Shown here: positions 51,987-61,257 of the stretch, piece by piece
Layout of the letters: each line of letters starts with the position of its first letter
How positions within the stretch are numbered: the first letter of the stretch is position 1
Position numbers and translations under genes: made by a program
Source of the DNA: an uncultured Paracoccaceae bacterium
GTDB lineage: Bacteria > Pseudomonadota > Alphaproteobacteria > Rhodobacterales > Rhodobacteraceae
Length of the DNA: 64,000 bases
Direction of reading: 5' to 3'
NCBI GenBank assembly: GCA_938049225.1
Contig: CALICM010000007.1
Coordinates: 61,584 to 125,583, forward strand
The notes under the pieces: generated by a model
Told to the model about the DNA's origin: nothing
Database searches by the model: none
Seen by the model: only the letters and a program-made list of their open reading frames with translations

Positions 51987-52373
51987 TTAGTTCAGTTTGG
52001 CGACACCCAGACCTACACTAAACTGCTCGCACCAGATCCAAATCTCGTTATAAGCCGCGACGTCAATGCCCGCAGGCAGTTCAAACGACTGTGCGCCTTT
52101 GTTGGAGTACAGCAACCGGGTCAGCGTCTCGGGGGCGTAACCATCCTTGCCTAAGGCCGGGCGCGGATCGGGCGCGCCGTCGAAATCGAAATCCTCGCCG
52201 AGAGTGATGTAGTGTTTACCGTCTTTCTCGACGATGTAGCCTGTTCCGGTGGTCACATGGTTGTTGAGCCCAGTAAAGGTTCCCTGGGCGACGGTGGTGT
52301 TGGCGCGGATCAGGCCTGCGGGCATGACAAGGGCTGCGGTCATCAGGGTCAGGGATTGGCGGCGGGTGATCAT
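51987..52373 (-). CDS. Tat-exported DM13-domain protein
   Basis: 128 residues. The N-terminus MITRRQSLTLMTAALVMPAG is a twin-arginine signal peptide. The mature part matches the DM13 domain (GYIVEKDGKHYITLGEDFDF through YNEIWIWCEQFSVGLGVAKL), with one Cys near the C-terminus; DM13 is proposed to take part in electron transfer. AAGGAG precedes the ATG. It sits on the opposite strand between hslV and hslU, which are normally adjacent. Confidence 0.82.
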   Translation of the reverse strand: MITRRQSLTLMTAALVMPAGLIRANTTVAQGTFTGLNNHVTTGTGYIVEKDGKHYITLGEDFDFDGAPDPRPALGKDGYAPETLTRLLYSNKGAQSFELPAGIDVAAYNEIWIWCEQFSVGLGVAKLN

Positions 52374-52559
52374 GGCGATGCTCCTTTGCAAGCGGTGTCT
52401 CGTTGGGTGATCTACGCGCATCGCGGGGGCACGGTCCATGCCCCTCACGCGTTTGTGGTTGGGCGCGAGGGGCTTGTGCAAAGCGCAGGCGTTGTTAAGT
52501 GTCTGGCCAACTGAAAATTGCAAACTGGCCCCTGCCAGATCGAGTGAGGCGCCCCCTTA

Positions 52560-53867
52560 ATGACCGACTTAACCCCGCGCGAGATCGTGTCCGAATTGGA
52601 CCGCTTCATCATTGGCCAGGCAGATGCCAAACGGGCCGTGGCTGTGGCCCTGCGCAACCGCTGGCGGCGCCGACAATTGGCGGCGGATCTGCGCGACGAG
52701 GTCTATCCCAAGAACATCCTGATGATCGGACCCACCGGGGTCGGCAAGACCGAGATCAGCCGCCGGTTGGCCAAGCTGGCCCGTGCGCCGTTTCTGAAGG
52801 TCGAGGCGACGAAATTTACCGAAGTGGGCTATGTGGGCCGCGATGTGGAACAGATCGTGCGCGATCTGGTGGACAGCGCAATTGTCATGGTGCGCGATCA
52901 CATGCGCGAGGACGTAAAGGCCCGCGCCCATGAGGCCGCTGAACAGCGCGTGATCGAGGCCTTGGCGGGCAAAGACGCGCGCGAGCAGACGCGCGAGATG
53001 TTCCGCAAAAAGCTGCAGGACGGCCTGTTGGACGATCACGAGATCGAGTTGGAGGTCACCGATACCTCGAACCCCTTTGGCACGATGGAGATCCCGGGTC
53101 AGCCCGGCATGAGCATGGGTGCGATGAACCTGGGCGATATCTTTGGCAAGGCACTGGGCGGCCGAACGACGCGGCGCAAGCTGCGCGTGGCGGACAGCTA
53201 TGATGTGCTGCTGGCCGAGGAGGCCGATAAGCTGGTCGACCAAGAGACGGTCACTCAGGAGGCGATCAAGGCGGTCGAGGAGAACGGGATCGTCTTTCTG
53301 GACGAGATCGACAAGGTCTGCGCCCGGGCCGAGACCCGCGGCGCGGACGTCAGCCGCGAAGGGGTGCAGCGGGACCTGCTGCCATTGATCGAGGGGACCA
53401 CCGTCAGCACCAAACATGGGCCGGTGAAAACCGACCATATCCTGTTCATCGCGAGTGGTGCGTTTCACATCGCCAAACCCTCGGACCTGTTGCCTGAGTT
53501 GCAGGGGCGCCTGCCGATCCGGGTCGAATTGCGGGCGCTGACCGAAGCGGACTTCGTGCGCATCTTGACCGAGACCGACAATGCGCTGACGCTGCAATAC
53601 ACCGCGCTTATGGGAACCGAGAGTGTCGAGGTTGATTTCACCGAAGACGGTATCGCGGCGCTGGCCCGGATCGCGGCCGAGGTCAACAGCAGTGTTGAAA
53701 ACATCGGTGCGCGCCGACTTTATACGATCTTGGAACGGGTGTTCGAGGAGTTGAGTTTCACCGCCCCGGATCGCGCAGGCGAGGCCGTGACGGTGGACGC
53801 GGCTTTCGTCGAACAATACTTGGGCGAGTTGTCGCGCTCGGCTGACCTGAGCCGGTATGTGCTTTAG
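52560..53867 (+). CDS. hslU: ATP-dependent protease ATPase subunit HslU
   Basis: 435-residue AAA+ unfoldase. Walker [15 protein letters not shown] near 58-71, the pore region [18 protein letters not shown], Walker [15 protein letters not shown], and sensor residues [12 protein letters not shown] are all present. The C-terminus RYVL is the segment that inserts into HslV to open it. It unfolds substrates for HslV. The start is ATG at 52560; the upstream 190 bp may hold a heat-shock promoter, but no clear one was found. Confidence 0.97.
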   Translation: MTDLTPREIVSELDRFIIGQADAKRAVAVALRNRWRRRQLAADLRDEVYPKNILMIGPTGVGKTEISRRLAKLARAPFLKVEATKFTEVGYVGRDVEQIVRDLVDSAIVMVRDHMREDVKARAHEAAEQRVIEALAGKDAREQTREMFRKKLQDGLLDDHEIELEVTDTSNPFGTMEIPGQPGMSMGAMNLGDIFGKALGGRTTRRKLRVADSYDVLLAEEADKLVDQETVTQEAIKAVEENGIVFLDEIDKVCARAETRGADVSREGVQRDLLPLIEGTTVSTKHGPVKTDHILFIASGAFHIAKPSDLLPELQGRLPIRVELRALTEADFVRILTETDNALTLQYTALMGTESVEVDFTEDGIAALARIAAEVNSSVENIGARRLYTILERVFEELSFTAPDRAGEAVTVDAAFVEQYLGELSRSADLSRYVL

Positions 53868-53971
53868 TTGGTTTTGCCACGAAACGCGACAAATTCCCCC
53901 AGCCACTGCCTTACGGCCGTCGCAGCTTCTGTGTTAGGCTCAACCTAATTTTCGTAAACATACAGGCGTAA

Positions 53972-55447
53972 ATGATGAAAAACCTGCTTCTTTCCACCGC
54001 TCTTACCCTCACTCTCACCGGGGCGGCTTATGCGCAAAGTGGCTCGGCGCTCGAGGCGATGCTGCAGGCCGGGATCGAAGGGATGAATGCGGATGGGGCG
54101 AACATCACCTTTGATCAAAGTGAGGTGGGCCCCGACGACAGTCTGACGTTCACCAATCTACGGATCGCGCCAGACGACGCAGGGTATGTGATCGAGGCGG
54201 ATTTCATTACTCTCACCCCTTCGGCCGAGACCGAGGGTGAGATCACATTGACCATGTCGGAAATCGTCAATGTGTCGGGGGCACCCGAGCCGGGCATGGA
54301 CCCGATTTCTATCGTGATTGCCTCGACCGGATTTTCGCTGACCGGCAATTGGATCGAAACGATGGCGGGCTCGCCCAGTTTGGCGCTGGTGGCGGACAAG
54401 CTGTCGGTTACCGGGGGCGATGCGGATCATCCGATTTTGCAAAAGCTGCTGATTGCGCAGGACGATCTGGATTTGTCCTTTGTGTATGACCGCGCGGCAG
54501 GCACTACCGAGGGCGCGCTGTCGATGGGCATGTTGACGATGGACTATGTGATTGGCGATCCGTTGGAGGATATCACGGTCTCGTCACAGGGATCGTCTGA
54601 ATCTATTTCGGTGACGTTTGAGGGGACCGGCCTGCCGGAGGACGAGAGCCAGTTTGAGGCATTTCTCGCCGATGGAACCTTTGCCGCGGTACTTGAGAAC
54701 GGGCCTGGGTCCAGCACATTTTCGTCGAACGACCCCGAGATGCCGATCAGCGTGAGTGCCGTTGGATCTGATGGAAAAAGCGAGATCACATTGGAAGATG
54801 GCGACTTTCGGATTGTAGGGGTGACGGGCGAGGCCGCGTATAACATCACCCCAAACCCAGCGCAGCTGCCCTTTCCACCGTTTGACGTGACACTGGGCGG
54901 GGTCGCCTTAGATATCGCGATGCCATTGAGCCCATCGGACGAGACACGCGATGTGCGGTTTTTGATGGACTTCAACGATTTGGTCGTCAGCGAGAGTGCA
55001 TGGAGCCTGATTGACCCACAACAGACCATTCCGCGCGATCCGGCGACGTTGACTTTGGATCTGACCGCCGACGTTGTGCTATTGACCGAGTTGAGCAAGG
55101 CTGAGGAAATCGAGAACCCGATGGAGGTCGCGCGCCCTGAAGCGGTTGAGTTGAACAAACTCCTGTTGTCTGTTGGCGGCCTGCTTTTGACCGGCGAGGG
55201 CGCGGTCGAGCTGGACACCTCGGGGCCGATCCCGGTGCCAAACGGGTCGGTTGATTTGTCACTATCGGGGGCCCAAACGCTGGCGGATGCGCTGGTCGCC
55301 CTGGGGCTGATCGAGCCATTGCAGGTGGGCATGGCGATGGGCATGATCTCGGCCTTTGCCGAGCCGGGCGACGAGCCCGACAGCTTCAGCAGCACCATCG
55401 AGTTCCAAGATGGCGCCATTTTGGCCAACGGGCAGCCTTTGCAGTAA
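53972..55447 (+). CDS. DUF2125 exported protein
   Basis: 491 residues with a signal peptide (KNLLLSTALTLTLTGAAYA). The mature protein is rich in beta-strand repeats with acidic residues (ITFDQSEVGPDDSLTFTNLR) and matches DUF2125, an alphaproteobacterial exported family of unknown role with a long beta-rich fold. It begins MMKNLL, with two ATGs. Upstream 100 bp is A/T-richer and probably carries its promoter. The MFS gene follows 27 bp later on the same strand. Confidence 0.8.
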   Translation: MMKNLLLSTALTLTLTGAAYAQSGSALEAMLQAGIEGMNADGANITFDQSEVGPDDSLTFTNLRIAPDDAGYVIEADFITLTPSAETEGEITLTMSEIVNVSGAPEPGMDPISIVIASTGFSLTGNWIETMAGSPSLALVADKLSVTGGDADHPILQKLLIAQDDLDLSFVYDRAAGTTEGALSMGMLTMDYVIGDPLEDITVSSQGSSESISVTFEGTGLPEDESQFEAFLADGTFAAVLENGPGSSTFSSNDPEMPISVSAVGSDGKSEITLEDGDFRIVGVTGEAAYNITPNPAQLPFPPFDVTLGGVALDIAMPLSPSDETRDVRFLMDFNDLVVSESAWSLIDPQQTIPRDPATLTLDLTADVVLLTELSKAEEIENPMEVARPEAVELNKLLLSVGGLLLTGEGAVELDTSGPIPVPNGSVDLSLSGAQTLADALVALGLIEPLQVGMAMGMISAFAEPGDEPDSFSSTIEFQDGAILANGQPLQ

Positions 55448-55474
55448 CGCGCGTCGGCCGACGCAGGGCGTCGG

Positions 55475-56704
55475 ATGCGGGCACTTGCTGATTTTCTGAG
55501 GACAAATGCCCGCTGGCTGACCGCTGGCGGGCTTTTGACGTTCGGTTCGTCCTTTGGGCAAACCTATTTCATCTCGATTTTCGCGGGCGAGATCCGGGCC
55601 GAGTTTGGACTGAGCCACAGCGCCTGGGGCGGCATTTATGCGCTTGGGACCCTGGGCTCGGCTGCGCTGATGCTGCTGGTGGGCGGCATTGCGGATGGCT
55701 ATCGGACACGCAGCCTGGCGGCACTGACATTGGCGGGGTTCTCGGCACTTTGTCTGGGCATGGCGCTGGTACCTGCAGCGGGGCTACTGCCGTTGGTGGT
55801 CTTTGGGTTGCGGTTCTGCGGGCAGGGGATGTTGAGCCATCTGGCCGTCGTTTCGGTCGGGCGGTGGTTCCGGGCGCAGCGAGGGCGGGCGGTTTCAGTC
55901 GTCTCGATGGGGTATTCACTGGGCGAGGCGGTGCTGCCGCTGATTTTTGTGCTGCTGATGGGCTGGCTGGGCTGGCGCGGGGCTTGGGGCGTGGCGGCGG
56001 TTGTGTTGCTGCTTTACATCCCGCTGGTGCGGGTCCTGCTGCGGGCCGAGCGCAGTCCGCGTGGGGTGGCCGAAGCGGATCAGACGACCGGAATGTTGGG
56101 CCGCCATTGGACCCGCGGCCAGGCGGTGCGGCACTGGTTGTTCTGGGCCTGTGTGCCGGGGCTACTGGCGCAACCTGTGTTCGGCACGGCGTTTTTCTTT
56201 CAGCAGGTGCATTTGGTCGATGGCAAAGGCTGGGTCCTGGAAAGCTTTGTGGCCCTGTTTCCAATTTACACGATGGCCTCGCTGGCGGCTCTGCTGACGG
56301 GGGGCGGTTTGGTGGATCGGTTCGGGGCGGGGCGCGTGATGCCGTTTTATTTGCTGCCCCTGGCCGCCGGTCTGACGGTGATCAGCCTGAGCGGCAGCCT
56401 CTGGTGGGCGGCGGTTGGAATGACCCTGCTGGGGATGACACAAGGGCTAAGCGCGGCGGCGATGGGGTCGTTTTGGCCCGAGTTCTATGGCACGCGGAAC
56501 CTGGGTGCGATCCGCTCGGTCGCGGTGTCGCTGATGGTTTTCGCGACCGCGCTGGGCCCAGCGGCAACCGGAGCGTTGATCGACCTGGGCGTCGCCTATG
56601 ACGTGCAGCTACGCGGGATGGCGGCGCTTACGGTGGCGGCGTGCGGCGTGTACCTTGTGGCGTTTCGCCGGGCGCGGGGGTTGATCGAGGCTGAACAGCA
56701 TTGA
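55475..56704 (+). CDS. Major facilitator superfamily transporter
   Basis: 409 residues with twelve predicted membrane helices in two halves. The loop 2-3 motif GGIADGYRTRS and its counterpart GGGLVDRFGAGRV are the usual MFS signatures, and WFRAQRGRAVSVVSMGYSLGEAV resembles oxalate/formate-antiporter-like or monocarboxylate MFS members. The substrate is unknown. A 12-bp palindrome CGTCGGCCGACG lies at 55452-55463, just before the start. Confidence 0.85.
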   Translation: MRALADFLRTNARWLTAGGLLTFGSSFGQTYFISIFAGEIRAEFGLSHSAWGGIYALGTLGSAALMLLVGGIADGYRTRSLAALTLAGFSALCLGMALVPAAGLLPLVVFGLRFCGQGMLSHLAVVSVGRWFRAQRGRAVSVVSMGYSLGEAVLPLIFVLLMGWLGWRGAWGVAAVVLLLYIPLVRVLLRAERSPRGVAEADQTTGMLGRHWTRGQAVRHWLFWACVPGLLAQPVFGTAFFFQQVHLVDGKGWVLESFVALFPIYTMASLAALLTGGGLVDRFGAGRVMPFYLLPLAAGLTVISLSGSLWWAAVGMTLLGMTQGLSAAAMGSFWPEFYGTRNLGAIRSVAVSLMVFATALGPAATGALIDLGVAYDVQLRGMAALTVAACGVYLVAFRRARGLIEAEQH

Positions 56705-57062
56705 ACGGTGGGGGGTGGATCTTGTGGACAACGACTGAGTGTCAGCAAGGCGCTGTCTTACCCAGGCTGCACAGAGATCCCGGTCTGAATTTTACCCTTA
56801 TGTAAGAAGCATGTTTTGTAGAAGAGGCTGAGCTCGAACGGATTTGGCAGACTTACACCCGTCAGAAAGGCAAATGATCAATGTTCTCAGATCGCCCGCC
56901 GGGGTCAGCCCGGTTGTGATATTCCCTGACATCGCGCACGCTCTCTGATCCCACAGCGAAATCGATTCAACCTACAACACGGCTTGTCAAAATCTGCGCT
57001 CGAAATCGGCGACTTGCTGATTGAGAGGCAGTGGATTTTGAGTCAGATTTATCGAATTTGCT
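56705..57062. other. Gene-free A/T-richer region between MFS gene and smr
   Basis: 358 bp between two gene ends (MFS stop on plus, smr stop on minus). It is poorer in G+C than the surroundings and carries one DnaA-box-like TGTGGACAA and two GANTC sites. No gene or RNA is evident. The flanking smr/Tim44/fxsA/secB block is often found near alphaproteobacterial origins, but the motif count is too low to call an origin. Confidence 0.4.
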
Positions 57063-57650
57063 CTAACGTTTCCGTTTGAGATACACATAATACGCGCCGC
57101 CGCCGCCGTGGCGGTCATGGGCGGGGGTGATCTGCAGGATCAAGCCGCCAAGCGGTGCCTGCGCCAGCCATTGCGGTACCGCGTTGCGCAGCACTCCGCG
57201 CCGTGCGGGCGCCATATGCGGATCGTCCGAGCGGCCCTTACCCGTGATCACCAAGACCAACCTGTGGCCGCGTGCGGCGGCATCCAGGATGAAACCGCGC
57301 AGCGCGCCATGGGCCCGGTCCGCGGTCATGCCATGCAGGTCGATCCGCGCTTCGGGTTGGAGTTTGCCGCGTTTCAAGCGGCCATGGGTTTTGGCGTCCA
57401 TGCGTACAGCACCGCCCGCCGCCTGCGCCATGGGGTCAGGCGTCAGCGTGACGCTGGTTTTGGGTAGGCTTTGGTGGATCGTCGGCAGGGGCGAGGCAGG
57501 TGGAGCCGCGCGCTGTTTGAGCAGCCGGGTTATCGGTCCCGGCGGCTCAGGTCTGCGTGGGACCGGCTGCTGCAAACGTTGGATGCCGCCAGAATAGGCT
57601 TGCCACAACGCCCGGTCTTCGGGCGAGAGTTTGCGGGGACGGCGACGCAT
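57063..57650 (-). CDS. Smr/MutS2-domain protein
   Basis: 195 residues. The basic, Pro-rich N-terminal half (MRRRPRKLSPEDRALWQAY) is followed by an Smr domain: IDLHGMTADRAHGALRGFI with the conserved LHG, then LVLVITGKGRSD (TGKG) and the C-terminal GGGGAYYVYLKRKR. Smr domains are endonucleases or bind DNA or RNA. The gene lies 9 bp downstream of the Tim44-like gene on the same strand. Confidence 0.88.
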   Translation of the reverse strand: MRRRPRKLSPEDRALWQAYSGGIQRLQQPVPRRPEPPGPITRLLKQRAAPPASPLPTIHQSLPKTSVTLTPDPMAQAAGGAVRMDAKTHGRLKRGKLQPEARIDLHGMTADRAHGALRGFILDAAARGHRLVLVITGKGRSDDPHMAPARRGVLRNAVPQWLAQAPLGGLILQITPAHDRHGGGGAYYVYLKRKR

Positions 57651-57659
57651 CGCAAAGCG

Positions 57660-58322
57660 TCAGCCGCCGGTGCCGACCAACAGCCAGTTGGGGTTGTCGC
57701 TGCCCATCACGCGGCTGAAGGTCCAGACGTCTTTCTGGCGCTTAATCTCGGAGGCATCGCCTTCGACCACCTCGCCATCGGGGTTGCGCACGACCGAGGT
57801 CAACTCACCCACGAAACGGATCGTCACATCGCCCTCGCGTGTGCTTTCGTCGAAGTCGGCGTCGGTGATTTTCAACTCACGAATACCAACAAAATTGGCG
57901 TCCACCGTCAGACCCTGGTCAGCGCGGGCGAAAACCGCTGTCGAGAAGCTTTCATAGACTTCGGGCGCCAGGAACTGTTGCAGCGTGTCCAACTCGCCAT
58001 TCTCATAGGCCATCAGGATCATTTCATAGGCCTGTCGCGCGCCATGCGCGAACTCGGACACCGAAAAGCTGGGCTCGGCCCGTTTCATCGCCAGCAGAGC
58101 CCGGCCCGCGTCCGACTCGGGATCCACGTGATCAGCGATATCGCGGTCCACGCCGCCGCCATCGATCACCTCGAAATTCCGGGCCGAAGTGTCGTCCTTC
58201 TTGGTCACCGGGCCAAGCGGCTTCTCAAACCCATCTCGCGTGCCAAGCACGTCCCGCAGCTTGAGCACTAGAAACAGCGCCACACCGGCAAGAACAAGGA
58301 TTTGGATCAGTGACGAGCCCAT
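57660..58322 (-). CDS. Tim44/TimA-family inner-membrane protein
   Basis: 220 residues. A single N-terminal membrane helix (SSLIQILVLAGVALFLVLKL) is followed by a Tim44-like/mitochondrial import domain (FAHGARQAYEMILMAYENGE, FLAPEVYESF, WTFSRVMGSDNPNWLLVGTGG). Alphaproteobacterial homologues (TimA) are anchored in the inner membrane and may assist protein translocation or quality control. The ATG at 58322 has an AAGGAAGG ribosome-binding site. Next to it fxsA and secB lie divergently. Confidence 0.9.
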   Translation of the reverse strand: MGSSLIQILVLAGVALFLVLKLRDVLGTRDGFEKPLGPVTKKDDTSARNFEVIDGGGVDRDIADHVDPESDAGRALLAMKRAEPSFSVSEFAHGARQAYEMILMAYENGELDTLQQFLAPEVYESFSTAVFARADQGLTVDANFVGIRELKITDADFDESTREGDVTIRFVGELTSVVRNPDGEVVEGDASEIKRQKDVWTFSRVMGSDNPNWLLVGTGG

Positions 58323-58467
58323 AAACAGACCTTCCTTTGAGTGCCGCACGCGGACGCGCCCGTGCAGCCCGACCGTAGCATAAACATCCCTAGGTCACTA
58401 TGTAGGGGTCAGGCGGGCGCGTGTCCATTGGCCAAGCCCGCGCAATTTGACCCGGAGGCAGCCTTAG

Positions 58468-58944
58468 ATGTGGCTTTTTATTCCATTTGTCTTGGTTCCG
58501 ATCATCGAGATCGCTTTGTTCATCCAAGTGGGTGGCGCCATTGGCCTATGGCCAACTCTGGGGATTGTGGTGCTAACAGCGCTCGCGGGCACGCTTTTGG
58601 TGCGTGCCCAGGGCCTGGCCACGTTGCGGGATGTGCAGCGATCGCTGCGCGGGGCGGGGGACCCAGTGGGACCGCTTGCGAACGCCGCGCTGATCCTGGT
58701 GGCTGGCGTGTTGTTGCTGACACCCGGGTTTTTCACCGATGCGGTGGGATTCGCACTGCTGCTGCCGCCGGTCCGGGCGGCGGTGATTAAATGGGGTGCT
58801 GCGCGGATTTCGGTTGTTGCCGCGCGGCAAGCGACGCAAGGACAGGATCAGACCATCGACGGCGCGTATCGGGTGCTGGACCCCGAAGATATCATTGACC
58901 CCACGGCCAAACCGGGCCAGTCCGGCTGGACGAAACCGCATTGA
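58468..58944 (+). CDS. fxsA: FxsA family membrane protein
   Basis: 158 residues with a typical FxsA layout: MWLFIPFVLVPIIEIALFIQ, GLWPTLGIVVLTALAGTLLV, LILVAGVLLLTPGFFTDAVG and a polar C-terminal tail. In E. coli FxsA suppresses F exclusion of phage T7; its normal role is unknown. It stands in the usual Tim44-fxsA-secB order of Rhodobacteraceae, 44 bp upstream of secB. Confidence 0.9.
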   Translation: MWLFIPFVLVPIIEIALFIQVGGAIGLWPTLGIVVLTALAGTLLVRAQGLATLRDVQRSLRGAGDPVGPLANAALILVAGVLLLTPGFFTDAVGFALLLPPVRAAVIKWGAARISVVAARQATQGQDQTIDGAYRVLDPEDIIDPTAKPGQSGWTKPH

Positions 58945-58988
58945 GCCGCTAGAGGGTCTGCGACCGATTTTCACAAAAGAGAGATCAG

Positions 58989-59507
58989 ATGGCCGAGAAC
59001 GACACCGCCGAAGCCCCCGCGCCAACCGAAGAGCAGCCGCGCCCACGCCTGCAAGTCATGTCACAATACATCCGCGACATGTCCTTCGAGAATATCGCGG
59101 TGCAGAAGAACACCAAGGTCGAAGGGACGCCCGAGGTTCAAGTGCAAGTGGCATTGGACGCCAAGAAGCTGGGCGATGATCATTACGAAGTGATCAATAA
59201 GGTGAAGGTCGACAGCAAATCGGGTGACCAGCAGGTGTTTATTCTTGAGCTGGAATATGCCGGTCAGTTCAAAGTCGAGAACGTGCCGGATCAGCAGCTA
59301 CACCCGTTTCTTTTGATCGAGTGCCCGCGGATGATCTTCCCATATCTGCGGCGCATCATTGGCGATATCACCCGCGATGGGGGCTTCCCGCCGCTGAACG
59401 TGGATAACATAGACTTCCTGGCGCTCTATCAGCAGGATCTAGCGCGGCGCCAGGCTGCTGCTAAGGCCGCCGAAAGCGCAAACGGCCCGGATCCAGCGAC
59501 GGCCTAA
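58989..59507 (+). CDS. secB: Protein-export chaperone SecB
   Basis: 172 residues. Hallmarks are PRLQVMSQYIRDMSFENI, VKVDSKSGDQQVFILELEYA, LLIECPRMIFPYLRRIIGDI and DGGFPPLNVDNIDFLALYQQ. It holds precursor proteins unfolded and delivers them to SecA. AGAGAG precedes the ATG. A strong intrinsic terminator follows at 59543-59567. Confidence 0.97.
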   Translation: MAENDTAEAPAPTEEQPRPRLQVMSQYIRDMSFENIAVQKNTKVEGTPEVQVQVALDAKKLGDDHYEVINKVKVDSKSGDQQVFILELEYAGQFKVENVPDQQLHPFLLIECPRMIFPYLRRIIGDITRDGGFPPLNVDNIDFLALYQQDLARRQAAAKAAESANGPDPATA

Positions 59508-59542
59508 GCCGACTTGTCCGAACTTTGATGCCTTGTTGGTTT

Positions 59543-59567
59543 GGGGGGGCTTTCGCCCCCCTTTTTT
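59543..59567 (+). terminator. Rho-independent terminator of secB
   Basis: A run of seven G and C (59543-59550), the loop TTTC, GCCCCCC (59555-59561) and then TTTTTT (59562-59567). It is a classic intrinsic terminator 36 bp after the secB stop on the plus strand. On the minus strand it lies just past the GST gene but lacks a T run there. Confidence 0.9.
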
Positions 59568-59572
59568 GATGT

Positions 59573-60181
59573 TCAACCCTTGGGGGCCGTTGCGGTCATG
59601 CTGTCGCGGGCGGAAAAGTTTTTGTACCACGTCGCAAGCGCCGGGCGGGGGCTCCGCCAATCGCGGTCGGGTTGCCGGAAGTCCAGGTACCCCAGGGCGC
59701 AGCCGGTGGCGATCAGCCCTGCGTCCAACGGGCCCGCCAGATAGCCCATCCAACGGCTTTCCAATGCATCGAGGGCGCGGGCGACTTTGGACCATTGCGC
59801 TTCGACCCAGACCGGGTCTTGCTTATCCTCGGGGCGGGCGCGGAACTCATAGACCATCAGAACGGCGGCATCCATGATGCCGTCCGCCGTCGCCTCGAGC
59901 GTGAGGGTCTCATAGAGGCGCGGCGCCGCTGGATAGAGCGCACCGCCCGCCAGGTCACTCAGATAGCGGCAGATCACCCGGCTGTCATACAGCGCTGGGC
60001 CGTCGTCGCGCTCCAACGTGGGCAGCTTGCCCAAGGGGTTTTGAGCCACGGGCATCGTGCCGACATTGGTCGGATGACCGGTGGCGGGGACCAGGGTGAC
60101 AGCGCCCATTTGATCGGTTTCATGCAGACATACCATGACCTTGCGCACAAAGGGCGAGGCATCGGCGTGGTAGAGTTTCAT
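59573..60181 (-). CDS. Glutathione S-transferase family protein
   Basis: 202 residues. The N-terminal thioredoxin-like half has MKLYHADASPFVRKVMVCLH, NPLGKLPTLERDDG (cis-Pro) and LYDSRVICRYLSDL with the glutathione-binding Ser. The C-terminal all-helical half has YLAGPLDAGLIATGCALGYLD. It would conjugate or reduce small electrophiles; the class is unclear. Its last gene end abuts the secB terminator. Confidence 0.9.
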   Translation of the reverse strand: MKLYHADASPFVRKVMVCLHETDQMGAVTLVPATGHPTNVGTMPVAQNPLGKLPTLERDDGPALYDSRVICRYLSDLAGGALYPAAPRLYETLTLEATADGIMDAAVLMVYEFRARPEDKQDPVWVEAQWSKVARALDALESRWMGYLAGPLDAGLIATGCALGYLDFRQPDRDWRSPRPALATWYKNFSARDSMTATAPKG

Positions 60182-60208
60182 GCGGGGGTTCCTTATGCGG
60201 CCCTGGGT

Positions 60209-60499
60209 TCAGTCGACCCGTCGGAACCGAACCCTGCCCAGGGTGGTAATGTCAACCTCGACCCCGGGGCCGCGCCCCAGGCGGATAGTGCGTTTGAGGC
60301 GAGCGGCGGCATGGGCATTGGCCTCGTCCGGGGCGCGTTGGGTGGTGACCTCAAGCCCCTCGGGGGCGTCATCCAGGGCCCGCTCACGCCAGATATGCTT
60401 GGGCGCCTGGCGGGTGCGGCGGCCAACGTAATAGGCGCCGGCAGCCACGGCGCCAATGCGCAGGGCGGTCCAGGCAAGGGGCGCAAGGGGGGCGGGCAT
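60209..60499 (-). CDS. Small predicted membrane protein
   Basis: 96 residues from the ATG at 60499, which follows TGGAGG. One N-terminal hydrophobic segment (PLAPLAWTALRIGAVAAGAY) leads to a conserved-looking RRTRQAPKHIWRERALDDAP, then RAPDEANAHAAARLKRTIRL. No domain is recognised. It may be conserved in Rhodobacteraceae as a hypothetical protein. It lies between the GST gene and the PaiB-type gene on the same strand. Confidence 0.6.
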   Translation of the reverse strand: MPAPLAPLAWTALRIGAVAAGAYYVGRRTRQAPKHIWRERALDDAPEGLEVTTQRAPDEANAHAAARLKRTIRLGRGPGVEVDITTLGRVRFRRVD

Positions 60500-60557
60500 G
60501 GCGATCCTCCAGAGTGGCTTTATGGGGAATGTAAGGCCTTTGGTGGCGCCGTTCAAA

Positions 60558-61184
60558 TTATTCCGGCTCTGGCGGGGTGGCCATCAGGGCGGAAAGGGTA
60601 GCGGTTTCTTGGCCGATGGCGCTGGTTTTCATAGCCTTTGCGGCCGCCTGCCGCGTCGTGTCTGACTTGTTCTGGTTCAGCTTCCAGGTGCCGTCGATCT
60701 GGGTGATGTCCATCGCGATGGGCACGATCATGCGGCGCATGCGGGCAAGCGTTTCGGGGTCCATTTTGCCCTCGGTCCAGAGGCGCTTTGGGTGGAGCCG
60801 TTCTTCGAATTGCGCACTCAAGGCGGCCGCATGCGGCGGCAGCGACTCCGGGGGGAGGCGGCGCAGGACCCCCCGCAGATGGATGGCGACGTAGTTCCAA
60901 GTGGGGACCTGATCGGCCAGGTCGTACCAGTCTGGCGAGACATAACCATCGGGGCCCGAGACGACCAAAAGCGCAGGTTGCGGGGTGTCAAGCATGCTCA
61001 GAATGGGGTTTGAGCGGACCAAATGTGCCTCTAACGCCGTTCCCTGTTCGTTGAGCACGAAGGGGACATGGGCGGCCAGCGGGCCGTCGGGACCGGCGAG
61101 CGTCAGAACGCCAAAAGACCGATCGCGGGCGAAGGCGATGTTGCGGATCTGGGGCGTTTGGCGGAAAGCGGGGCTGGGGTGCAT
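60558..61184 (-). CDS. PaiB-type FMN-binding protein
   Basis: 208 residues matching the PaiB/FMN-binding family: MHPSPAFRQTPQIRNIAFAR, FGVLTLAGPDGPLAAHVPF, AHLVRSNPILSML, VSGPDGYVSPDWYDLADQVPTWNY (split barrel) and RRMIVPIAMDITQIDGTWKLNQNK. PaiB is named as a negative regulator of sporulation genes in Bacillus, but many homologues may be FMN- or heme-binding split-barrel proteins. The true role here is unknown. Confidence 0.85.
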   Translation of the reverse strand: MHPSPAFRQTPQIRNIAFARDRSFGVLTLAGPDGPLAAHVPFVLNEQGTALEAHLVRSNPILSMLDTPQPALLVVSGPDGYVSPDWYDLADQVPTWNYVAIHLRGVLRRLPPESLPPHAAALSAQFEERLHPKRLWTEGKMDPETLARMRRMIVPIAMDITQIDGTWKLNQNKSDTTRQAAAKAMKTSAIGQETATLSALMATPPEPE

Positions 61185-61257
61185 GTCGAGTCCTGGGGCG
61201 ATGTGTAAGTGCAGCTGGATGTCCGTGGCGGGATGCTTCTAGAAAGCCGCGAATGTG

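Noticed and set aside
56705..57062. Possible chromosome origin (gene-poor, A/T-richer, next to smr/Tim44/fxsA/secB)
   Set aside because: Only one DnaA-box-like sequence (TGTGGACAA) and no clear A/T-rich unwinding element; hemE, dnaA or parAB are not nearby.
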